From Myrica gale (taxonomy: Eukaryota > Streptophyta > Magnoliopsida > Fagales > Myricaceae): DNA of 64,000 bases. Every line of letters starts with the position of its first letter. The first letter of the stretch is position 1. The stretch is from assembly GCA_963930655.1 (NCBI GenBank), contig OZ005609.1, positions 12,010,501 to 12,074,500 on the forward strand. Direction: 5' to 3'. The position numbers and the translations under genes are program-made. The notes under the pieces are model-generated. The model did not search any database. It was not told the origin of the DNA and saw nothing but the letters and a program-made list of their open reading frames with translations. Below, in pieces: positions 48,201-60,200 of the stretch.

Positions 48201-51200
48201 TCCCAATAAGCTTGAAAGAAAGCTATAGAGAACCCATCCGGACCCGGAGCTTTGTCACCATTAAGACTATGCACCACCTTGGGCACCTCCTCTTCCCCAA
48301 AAGGACTTTCGATCCACTCCGCCTCCTCCACGGAAATGCAATCAAACTCAAGCCCATCCAAAGATGGACGCCACTTAAACGGTTCCGAATATAAGGAAGA
48401 ATAGAACTCCACAATCGATTCAGAAATCCCCGAACGATCCTCCACCAATTCCCCCTCCACCAACAAGCTCGATATCGAGTTGGCTCTCCTATGAGAGTTC
48501 GCCATACTGTGGAAGAATTTTGTGCATCTATCGCCCTTCTTGAGCCATAGGGCTCTAGACTTCTGCCTCCAACTGATTTCCTCCAGGTCAATCATATTAT
48601 TTAGCTCCTTGGAAATCTCCGCCCTCCTATTCACACCCTCATCATCAAGGCAGCCCTCCTCATCTAACCCATCCAAAGATGCAATCTCATTCAATAGAGC
48701 TGATTTCCGCACGGTCAAATCGCCAAACACTTCCCGATTCCATACTTTAAGATCCAATTTTAACGCCTTTAACTTGGAAAAAAGCACATAACTGGGAGAT
48801 CCGCGGAAATGATAACCTTGCCACCACTCCTTAACTTTGCCCACAAACCCTTCCGCTTTGAGCCACATATTCTCAAACCAAAAAGGCTTATTAGGGCCAC
48901 CAAAGCGCCCGCTCTCCAACAAGATCGGGAAATGATCAGACAATCACACGGGGAAGTCTCCTCTGAATCACCTCCGGATACAACGTCTCCCATCTTGGGT
49001 TAACGAGAAATCGGTCAATCCGAGACCAAGATTGGAAGGATCTACCGCTAGACCAAGTAAAGGCCCCACCAGTCAAGACAAGATCCACCAACTCCACCTC
49101 AGATAAAAAGTCCGAGAACTCCTGCATAGCACTCCTCCCGCCCCTCCCTCCAGACCGCTCACCGGGGAATTGAGTCACATTAAAATCACCACCTACGCAC
49201 CAAGGAAGGTTCCACCAACTATTCACCCCAGCCAGTTCATCCCACAATAGCCTTCTACAGCCGTCGTCGTTGGGGCCATAAACCCCTGAAAATAACCACT
49301 GAACCCCTTAATCAAGATTCTTAAAAACCAGAGAGATGGAGAAGATCCCAATGCAAGACTCAATCAACTCCATAGCCCGAGAATCCCATAGGCATAACAC
49401 CCCTCCCGACACACCATCAGCCTCCAAGCAACACCAATTCACATGAGGACCACCCCACAAACACCGCACCAAGGCACGCGACATCACCGCAACCTTCGTC
49501 TCCTGGATGCACACCAAATCGGCCTTCCACCCTCTCAACAAATTGCCCACCCTTTTGCACTTCCCCCTATCATTCAACCCCCTCACATTCCAACTAATGA
49601 TTTTAGACTTCATAAAGAATTCACAAGCTCCCTCCCCACCTTCCTACTCTTCCTAGAAGACACGACATTACCATCATAATTGACAAAACATTTAAGAGAT
49701 TTTAGTTCTCTAACCATCTTACCTCCAGATTTCCCCTTAAGCCTTCTGTCCGTCTCCTTTTCCTTTTCCAAAGCTTCAAAAATTTCCATCAAAGCCTCCT
49801 CATGCCCTTCACACGAAACCCCCACAAGATGTCTGAAGGAGGAGATCATCTCCATAACCCAAAAAGGAGAGACTCCTCCCTCAGGAGAATGCTGCGGGTA
49901 CACAATTCGTAGGGGTTCCGTGGAATCTTCCCCTCTCCTGCCTTCTAAACAAACTACCTCCCCACCAGGCATTACCCCCATAGCAGAACTGCCACTCAAG
50001 TCGCACGACCTCCCACCACTTCCCACGACCTCCGCGACCACCAGAGCCTGCTCGGAAGCCTCCCCGCCCAACTCCGACGTCAGGCCACAATAACCCGGAG
50101 CCATCGTAGCCACGGGGGCCCTCACAGAAACCTTCGGCCCCCTCCCCTGCTCCTTTCCAACATCGCCCAACCTAGCACCAACCTCATGGACAGCCTCGGT
50201 CGACGCCAACCCACCACCTCCCACGACCTCCGCAACCACCAGAGCCTGCTCAGAATCCTCCCCTCCCATCTCCGACGTCATTCCAACACGACCCGTAGCC
50301 ATTGTGGCCACGGGGGCCCTCGCAGATACCTCCGCCCCCCTCCCGGTCTCCGCAGAGACAGGAGCTTCCATCGCCGGCACGGCCAGCTCCACCTCCGAGT
50401 GACCCGAGGCAGCCAGCTCCACCTCCGAGTGACCCGAGGCCCGCGCGACATAAGGCTGGCCCTCAGCCTTATACAAACCCATCACCACGACAAAGATAGC
50501 ACCAATCAACTATACAAACCCCTCGTCTCCTAAGATTATCGGTAGTAAGAATAGACCCATGCATGGCCTCCCACGCGAAAAAAGACCCTCATAGGGCATT
50601 TCCTCCACACGCTCTTCCAAGGGAACGACAATCTATGACCACCTTCAAGAAGATAATACATAGATTTAACCGAAAAAGCTCCCTTCGAAGAACCCGTCCA
50701 AGACAACTTGTCCTCCACCCCCTATGAATCACCGCTCCTTACAAAATAGAAAAGAAGGCGGAAAAATCCTCTACCTCCCAATCATTGGCAGCTCTAACAA
50801 AGGGAACATTCCATACTATAATACCATCACTTCCCACCATACAATCCGCCACCATTGCCTCCACGCAGCGAGACAATGAATAAACAACCGGAAAGGCCAA
50901 AGACAACGGTTTATCCCCACACCACCAATCGTGCCAAAAGCTTACCCTCGAGCCACTGCCCACCAAAAATCTGGTATGCTTGCTAAAAGCATCCCAACCC
51001 CGACTAATGAACCTCCACAGACTTACACCATAAGACCCCCTGCAAGGGGCAGTACGCCAATCACCCGCAACACACCCATACTTAGCCACATTGACACCCC
51101 TCCAAAGACTATCTCTCTCATTCGCAAAACGCCATAACCACTTGCTCAAAAGAGCTTTATTGAACAACGAAATTCTGCTCGACTGGTGCTATCTTTGCAA

Positions 51201-54200
51201 AAGTGATGGGGAGCCTGTTGATCACATTTTTCTGCACTGTTTGGATGCTAGGGAGTTATGGTCCCTAGTGCTCTCCATCATGGACTATGATTGGGATGCC
51301 TAGGAGGCTAGCTGTAGTTTTGTTGTGTTGGAAAAGGGATTTTAAAGACCCTCGGGCCTTAGCTATTTGGAGAGTGATCTCTACTTGTATTTGGTGGAAT
51401 TTATGGAAAGAGAGAAATGAGAGATGTTTTGAGGGTGTGGTTGTGTCCTTAGAGTGCTTGAGGGGCAATTTTTTGCAGTCTTTGTAGTGGGTGAATGCTA
51501 TGTTGGGATCTCCCTTTTCGGAGTTTTTGGATTTCATTAGTTTTCTAGCTTGTTTGGTTTAGAGGTTTCAGTATAGTCCTTTGTACTGCTCCTTCTATTC
51601 CATTTTCTTTCAATAAAATTGTCTTACATATCAAAAAAAAGTTTTTGGTCCTTGTGCTTTTTCCTTTTCTGGGTGTTACTGATGTTGCAGAGTGTAACGC
51701 AAAAGATGGATGACTTTTAGCCAGTTGCTTCATACATTCATACGCACATATATTTACATATGTGTATGTACAAATCCACACACATTTATTCATATGTATC
51801 GCAAATCTATGACAATTGCTCCCGCATTGGAAATTATAATTTCTTTGATTTTCTGTTTTGTACAAGTAAAATGTATTTTGAAATTTTGAAAAATTAATTT
51901 TGATTTCTTTTTTGATTTGCAATACCAAGGTTCTCGTCTCAGGGTTGCTTCCTGTTTGATGTTGCCTGGCATTCAGCTGGTTGTGGGAATAAGCAATCCC
52001 TCGTGGGTTTCTCTGCCATTCTTTATTGGAAGCTGTGTTGGTCTTGTGGATTGGTCTTTAACATGCAACTTTCTAGGACTTTTCAGGTGCTTCCTTCATG
52101 AATCCTTGATGTTTAGTTGCCAATAGTCTCTCTGTCTCTCTTTCTCCCCCACCACCACCCTCACTCAGTTGGTTGTTGGTCCCTTTTGTGACTTATATGT
52201 GTAAGTATGGTCTTGAAGGTGGTGGAGGCCTCTTCAGCTGTATGCAGCCTTCAACATTCTCCTGCTTTATGTGTATCAGCTCCCATTAGAGTTGCCTGAT
52301 ACAATTCAATGGATGGCTGAGTTCATTGGTCTGTTTAAATTGTCTGGAAGTCCTGTGTGGCCTGAGATCTGTTCTTACATTTCTCTCATACTTTTCTACT
52401 TCATGGTATGTATATGGTTCAAGTTATTTTGACAGTCAACTCTGTTTAAATTAGCTGCAGAATGCTCCTGGTTGCACTTACTAATTTCAACTCTTCTGGG
52501 TTCTGCAAGTCCATTCTCAAGGATGGAATTATCTAGCTCTAGTTTAACTAAGGGGTAGTTGTTGTTGGCTTGTGGCATCTTCTCCATAAATAATTTTTCA
52601 GATACTAATTGACAATATCGTATGTTTCCTCAGTGATCAGTGTTTTGTGTTTTCAAATTGACAAGCAGGCAACATGATCAATGGTTTACTCGTTGGCTTT
52701 TGTGTCCTCAAGGAGTATATTGTATGAGCAAGGATTTTTGTATATGCTTTTGTCCGACTAGAACCTTCTAGATGACATCTCTAGTAGCATAAACCATTGG
52801 AGGCGGCTCCCATACCTCGGACTCCTTTGATACAGTTGTCATTTAAAATGGGTTCCATCTTACAAGACAACTATTGTTAACTGGGGTTTAAGGAATCCAA
52901 TTACGTCAGTTGGATCACTGATATGGATGCGTATTTAAATATGTTTTGAGTGACATTTGAGCTTTTTGATATGAAACATTTGCGTTGCAAGACTTATATG
53001 GCGTTCACTGAGACCAGAACGAATGGAAGCATTTCAAGTATCTTAATGTTAGCCAAGAAAAAAAAAGTATCTTAATGTTCAAAAGGTTTTACCCAAGAAA
53101 AATGTTCAAAAGGAACTTCCTAATATATCACAATGGGGAAAGGTGGAGAATAGCTTATGGCAAGACAATATTTAGATATCAAATCAGTCTTCATCACATG
53201 GTAGGTAGATTATTGTTCGTTGACTACTGTTGCGGACAACATGGGAGATTTTATCAGTTATGGTTGATAGCATGTAATAAATTATGAGTTTAATGTTGTA
53301 ATTTTGGATGTTGTTAATCTGGGTTAGGAGAAGTTTAGTTATGTTAGTTAGCTTGGTGGCTTTGCTAAAGGGTAGTATATTTTAGGGTGCAAGATATGCT
53401 GCTTAAGAGATTGATTCTCAGAGCAAGTCTCCTAGTTGCCATGTGGGAACCTGGGCTTTTTTCAATGTTTGATTCTTTTTAGACGTGAACAAGGATGCAT
53501 GTACGGATTTCCATGTTCGGGTGTAAGATAGAGGGAATTGCAGCTTGACCGGAGTAAAGCAGTGTCACATATCGGCTGAGCTAAATCATCGTTGCCCTAA
53601 TATGTTGGTGTGTGAGCGTAAATAATGTGCTTAGGCTGTTTTGTTGAATTTGTAGAATAAAGGAGAGTTCTCACATATAGGTGAGGTGCCTTCAGGACAA
53701 CTATATTTGTAAAAATGGGTAGCAAACATGGAAAGAACATCTTTCTATGGTAATAATTTAGATTCTATGGTGAAGTTCATTCTGAATTATGTGAAATCTC
53801 ACTATTGGCAATCCATATCTGTGAATTGTAAGAATAAAAGAATAAAGCCACCAAACATATTGTATACAAGTTGCATTAAAAAGCCTTCTGATATAAGGGT
53901 AAAGGTTGCTTCCTGTCTATATGTAATATGATGTCGTTGTCCTCATCCTTTTTCTTGTTTTCTTACAATTGGTTTTTTTGTTCCCTTTGCTGCTGGTTAT
54001 TGCCTTTTGCTTTATGTTTATTTCTTTTGTGACGGTTACTTTCCTCTGATCCAGCTGTCTTGTGTTAAATGTGATCTGGAGGAAATGGATTATATTCTAG
54101 CTACAAGAGAAAACAGCTTGACTGAACAACTGCTTCCCTCAAAGCATTCATTTTTTATCCGTGAGTCAAGGTAATAAACTAGAAATTTAGATATATGGTT

Positions 54201-57200
54201 AACATCATGTCATCTCCTTTTAAATGATATGTCCAATGCTCACGAGATAATACATAATTATAATTTTGTAGTGATTCTAGTTCCAAATGTTTGAGCTCTG
54301 ACGCATTTGACCTTTTTTCTGCCATTAGTTTGTTCCTTTTATTCGTACCGTAGAAGCTAGCTGACCTGATATATCAACGGGCAACCTTATTGATTTACGG
54401 GCCTTCGACTTTGTGATATTTGATGTGAAATTGGTCATGCTTTTGTCAGTGCTTGCTTTACTACTATGCAGGCAAAGGGAATTGCTTTATACGGAACAAA
54501 CATTAATAATATGGTGCCTTCGTGTTCCTTGAAGACTATATGGAGAGGAAGAGATACGGGAAAGGCCCATGGGCAGGAACTCGTTACTGATACAATTAAG
54601 TCTGATTCTGTGGGGTCCCTTTTTTCTGGTTGTTGTTACTGTGGGTGTTTTGGTTCATTGTAATGCTGATTGTACTTAGGGAGAATACCTTCCTAAACTG
54701 TCTGTGTACCTCGGTTATTTGCTCTGGTTTTTAAATGAAAATCATTTTACTTATCAAAGAGAAGAAAAATCCTTCTGTGCTGTTTCAAGATCAAATCTGT
54801 AATGGTACCTATTTTGGAGACAGAATGTAACAGGGCGACGACCAGATCATTTTCATTCATTTTTATGTTTTCAATATTCTCCTACATTGTTTGGATGCTA
54901 GAGGGTTGTGGTCGAATATGCTTAGTATGTTGAATCTTTCTTGGGTTATGCCTGGTAGGGTGGTTGAGGTGTTAATGTGTTGGTGGAGGAAATTTGATGA
55001 CCCGACAGCTTTGGCGGTTTGGAAGATGATACCCTCTTGCATTTGGTGGAGTTTATGGAGGAAAAGAAATAATAGATGCTTCGATAATAAGGCGTTATCG
55101 TTGGAGTGCTTAAAGGGTCAGATGTTGCAGTCTCTTTTTTTGCTAATGCAGTTTTGGGTTTTCCTTTTTTGGATCTTTCAGATTTTTGTAGCTTTCTAGC
55201 TTGTATGCTGTAGATGTTTGCAGTACAGTTTTTTGTACTGCTAACACTCTTTCTTTTTCAATAAAATAAAAAATTCTTAGAGCTGCTCTTGCAGTTTGTC
55301 TATGGAAAGGACCTCTGTTGAACCGTCTCTTCCCCATTACTACTAACGTCTTGGTCCTCCCCTTTCTGATGGATTACGGAGGCATGAAGAAGAAGATTTC
55401 CTTGGCTAGGTCCCTGAAACTTGAAAATCCTAGGAGTTCCATTGTTGAGAGGTCGAAAAGAAGTCTGAGTTGATTAGATAACCTCTTTTCCTTTTCTCTC
55501 CATGTTGATGAAAAGTGATTCTACTTCATAGGGTGAGAAATCCTACTTATCCTTCTCAATGTTATGGTGAACGTGTCTCTGATTTTGCTTCAATGATAAA
55601 GCTTTCCTGGTGCATAAATGAGACATCTAAGTATCCTTATTCACTAAATGTTCAAGTTTAAGGCCAGTTAATGCATTGTGCAAAAGTTTAAAGAAACAAT
55701 TTCTATTTAAGGAAGCTTACAGCTATCTGGATCATTTTGTTTTTCCTATGTAGATCTTTTGCTACTTTGCCGATGTCTTTCCATTATTTTTCATGTTGAG
55801 AAGTTCTCTTTGGTATTCAATTTCAGCATGCTAAACAAGAGGGTATTTTGTTACTCTGTTATCTTGAGCTCATATCAATAGCATGATATTTCAAGGCTCA
55901 CCAGATCTTTTCCATGATATGCAGATCTGGTGCAAAGCATACCAATGTTTTATTGAGGGGAGCAGTGTTTCGGACATTTGGCATCAACTTTTTCACGTAC
56001 GGTTTTCCGGTATAAAATCCTACTCTGTTTAGTGAGCTGCTTCATTAGGACAGTCTTTCTTTTTCTTAGCTAATTTTAAATTTTATATGCCTAATTAGCA
56101 TGACAAGGGATGCTGAATTCAGCCATATATCTAATTGGTTTGAAGGTAATAATAATGAAGCTCTGAATTCTTTTCTGGAAGCCAACAGAATGGGTATCTA
56201 ATGACTGTTTAATGTTGATATCCTACTCATGCAAGTCAGTTTTTAGGCTTATTTTATTTGTATCTACAAAGTCATATTTGTTAGATATAGTATTCTCACT
56301 GTAAGAATTCTTTAGTTCATTGTTTAACAGTAAATTACACATAAGGTATTGATCAGCTTCTGTCTCTTATTAGGAAAAACATATATGAAAAAGATAGCAA
56401 AATAGAATTGCGGAATTCTTAAGAAAACTTGGTTTTATGAGATGCAGATACAGAATTCTTAGGAAAGGATTTAAAGATATGCCTGCCTGAGTTGTATCGC
56501 TTTAGTGTTTTGCAGTATTTTTTGTGAGAGATAATCTTCTGTTCTTTAAATGCTTTAATTACTTGAATGAAAATAATTGTGGGGTTGTTGCTGGTTAATT
56601 CCTATTGACTGGGTGGAGTGCTGTGCACTTTTGGGCCCACAGCTGCCGATGTGCTCTATCTAATGACACCTTCTATCGTTGTTAAAATAGTGAGAGGTGT
56701 ATGTTTTGTACATGATATTACTTACATATAAATTGATTTTTTTTTTACCCAAAGCGGCACCCAACCTGCCACCATCTATGCAAGTAGATGGAACTTCATA
56801 CAACTTTCTGTCGCTGTTTATGTTATTTTTAAGGTATTTAGCCAACTTTATTCTCCCTCTTGACGTGTAATCATCTTTTCTTGAAATTTCATGTTTTTCT
56901 GCATTTGATTCTGTTATATCACATGTATTCTGTTAACATTTTCATTTGTAATTCTGACAGGTTTCCTTGTTTGCTCTTTCATTTTGGAGTTCCCATTTCG
57001 CAAGCTTATGTGCATTTGGATTACTTGCGTATGTTGGCTATATTGTGTATGCCTTCCCTTCCTTATTCCGGTTGCATCGATTGAATGGGCTGCTTCTTGT
57101 CTTCATTCTCTTGTGGGCTGTTAGCACATATATTTTCAATGTAGCATTCTCTTTCTTGAATCGGAAACTTGGAAAGGTAGTCCTATCTTTCGGTCTGAAG

Positions 57201-60200
57201 TTCTGCTGTTTAATTCTAAGATGGCATCAAATGGTCGAAAGTTAATTCTTGAATTCATATACAGGACATGGAAATTTGGGAGATGGTCGGATTGTGGCAC
57301 TATCCCATACCTGGGTTTTTTCTGCTTGCACAATTTTGTCTTGGAATTTTGGTTGCCTTGGGTAACCTTGTGAACAACTCTGTTTTCCTCTGCTTGTCTG
57401 ATGAGCATGCGGAATCTTCCAATGAGAACTCTACTGTGGAAGGTAACTTTAAAACAGTATTGTCAGGAGGTTTGTTGTGCAGCATGTGTTTCCCAAATTT
57501 CTGCAAGATATGTAGTCTATTATTTGTGTCTCAATGTTGTGTTTCCCGTGTTTGTGGTGTAATGCATATTTCTATGTAAGAGATGGGAGATTTTGCAATT
57601 GCTTTGATTTACCTGATTGTTTACCCATGAAATTGCTTATTTAAAATAAAAATCAAAGAGAAGAAATACAATATTGTTGCATGACTTAAGCAAATCCTTA
57701 GTATTGGTATTAGTTTTGGGCAAGTAACCGAATCATTAATAGTCCACTTACTTTTTTTTTTTTTGTCTTAGGTCCGATAGTTAGAGATGGGTTTATTCAC
57801 AGTTTTGTTTTGAATGTTGGTTCCGTACTTGTCTAAATCTTTTTCTTATCCAATTGGGATTGGTTGATTCAGAGTTTTTTTATGAATGTTGGTTCTGTAC
57901 TTGTCTAAATATTTTTGAACCATTTGGGTTGGATGCACAAGATATGTTTGGATGTGAAAATTTTTCTGTTTTCTGTAAGAAATATTTTTAAATGTGTTTC
58001 TTGGGTGTTTGTAGTAGTGGTTGGGCCCGTAGACAAGATATTTAGAAAGAGAGAAGTTTTGAAAAATATTTTCTTGGAGATTGTGAAAGTTTTGGGGTAT
58101 GTTTGCAAAGGAAATCTTTTGTTAGAAAAATAATTTAGTGGTTTTTGTGAAAGTTTTTTTGGTTTTTGTGTTTTTTTTTTTCACAGATGACAAAGCTAAT
58201 GATGAGGTAGAAATTTTTATTGGAGATGGAAAGGATTATAGGGTGAAAAAGTCTATTTGATGAAAAAATGATTTTGATAGACAATCGTTTTCAAAACCTA
58301 AAACCAAACATAGCCAAGGTTTCTCCTTCATCTGTCTCGAAGGCCACATCCATAGACACAGGTTTCATATACCTTCTCAAACCATGTCTATTTCGGTCGG
58401 CTTTATTCTTTCAAGAAGTCTTTGTATGTGAAAAGTTTGGTTTCTAATTGTCTGTGATGTTTCTCTTGTGTTTGACTGCGATTTGAAATGCAAGTAAAGA
58501 TTTATTGGGACCCTTTTTAAAGATATCATCATATATAGTTTTACAAGTACTAATGACGAAGTGCATACTTTTGCCCATACATGACAAATATTAGTCATTT
58601 TTACTCCTTCAACCCTTTCCATATTAGCCTGTTAGAGCTTGTATGAAAGTATGGAGAAGTTATTTCGCATTATGCTGGTGTCATTCTGCCAATAAATCTA
58701 GTTGCCATCCTGCTGTGTTGATTTCTCATTATTTCCTGAATTACTTTCGAGTAGCAATTTCAGTTTCTCAGATTTCTTATGACAAATTTTTTTCTGGAAT
58801 CTTCCAACTCAGCATTCTTAATCCAGCTCTTCTTCGAGATTTGTTTTCTAGTTTCCTCTAATTGCATTATAACTCACATCTCTCTGTTTTATCTTTATAT
58901 TCTTTAACTGCAGTGGAGGAAGAGACCAAGGTATTGATTGTTGCCACAATTGCATGGGGACTGCGCAAAAGCTCTCGGGCTATAATGCTGGCACTGATTT
59001 TCCTCATTGCCATGAAACCTGGTTTCATCCATGCTGTATATAGTATGTTTCTGAACTCATTTGTAATTCAGGTTCAAGTAATCTTTTTTTGGGTAAGGTT
59101 TTTCTTTTAATTGATGAAACTAATTTTTAGTGCAATGAATGCTTTTTTTTGTCAATTGTTTAATACATAAGAGTTGATTGATGTGACATGAGCTTATGAC
59201 AGTTTGCTGATACGTCTTATTTTCTTACCTGTGCCTCAGTCATATTCTTTCTGATATATCTTTTAAGCCACAACATCAGCAGAAAGATACGCCAGTCTCT
59301 GATTCTTTTATGTGAGGCTCACTTTGCACTATTGTACATTCTTCAGATTGATTTGGTTTCTAATAGTTTGGAGCAAAAAGGCTCTTTCTCTATGGAAGTC
59401 CTATCTCAGTTAGGTACGCTGGTTTTGTTATCTGCTTCATTTTGAATTGTCATCTTTCAAGTGAACTAGCATTGTGGCCAATCATTTTGTTTATCAAGTT
59501 TGGTTCTGGCAGTATTAAGTCAACTTAATATCTTGGTTATGGTAGCATTATATGAAATTTCATTGTCGAAACCCAAAATACTAATGTCTAAGCATTGCAT
59601 TTTTACATGACTTTATGCAGGTCTCCTTGAATATGATAGTTCCTGGGACTTCTTGGAAGTAGCTTTGCTTGCTTGTTTCTGTGCAATTCATAACCATGGT
59701 TTTGAGATGCTATTTTCATTCTCAGCAATTGTGCAGCACACCCCGAGCCTCCCTATTGGCTTTAGTATCTTGAAAGCCGGTCTGAACAAATCGGTTCTGT
59801 TGTCAGTGTATGCCTCGTCAACCACCACATACAGTCATGATAATCCTTCTTGTGGTATGATTTCATCTTTGAGATAACCCATTTGTGATGCTTCCAACAT
59901 AGATATTCTCAGATGTTAATTTTGATACTGTACTCATGTAGTTATTTTACAAATTCTTCCAGTTGCAAACATAGATTATGATGAGTTGTCTTAAGGTATA
60001 ACTAGGATGAACCATGCTTAGATCCAAAGGCCTTAACACAACTATTTTTTTTTTGGCTCTGTAATGAAAATTTGAAGGACAGCTCTCAGCCTTATGTCAG
60101 CCTTCTGAGATCTTGAATTTGATCTTGGATGAGATGATAGGAGAAACATGATCTATACCATTTTCTATGTAGTTTTAAAAGAGAGCCGTATCTAGATCCA

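Larger units (their letters stand above)
45673..50479 (-). mobile_element. Inner LINE B, about 4.8 kb, inserted into LINE A
   Basis: Starts on the plus strand with a T-run at 45673 and ends near 50479 within ORF1, so only the 5' end is missing. ORF1 and ORF2 are both recognisable but interrupted. The junctions show no target duplication; compared with the other LINEs about 18-20 bases of LINE A are missing at the site, suggesting a small target-site deletion. A SINE interrupts it at 45924-46124. Confidence 0.88.
45259..51175 (-). mobile_element. Middle LINE A, inserted into LINE C, itself split by LINE B
   Basis: Flanked by an exact 15-base target duplication TGCTCGACTGGTGCT (45244-45258 and 51176-51190) and starting on the plus strand with a T-run (its poly(A)). 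Pieces: 45259-45672 (C-terminal ORF2, [20 protein letters not shown]) and about 50480-51175 ([19 protein letters not shown], and [12 protein letters not shown]). Its zf-RVT motif WCYLCRGDG is cut at about 50480 and resumes at 45672. It is 5'-truncated at 51175 and antisense to PIEZO. Confidence 0.88.
45126..51639 (+). mobile_element. Outer LINE C, 5'-truncated, split by a 5.9-kb nested insertion
   Basis: Two pieces, 45126-45258 and 51191-51639, form one truncated L1 3' end. The left encodes [20 protein letters not shown] and GVYLLDWC; the right continues [20 protein letters not shown] in the same frame and ends AATAAAATTGTCTTACATATCAAAAAAAA. The whole is flanked by a 14-base target duplication AGTTTTTAGTCCTT (45112-45125), with one mismatch at 51640-51653. 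It is sense to PIEZO, in intron 4. Joining across the inserts restores the zf-RVT domain, which proves they were one element. Confidence 0.9.

Noticed and set aside
54466-54663. Small plus-strand frame in PIEZO intron 7
   Set aside because: Short, unrecognised, and overlapping a LINE-like 3' end; no splice or start context supports a gene.
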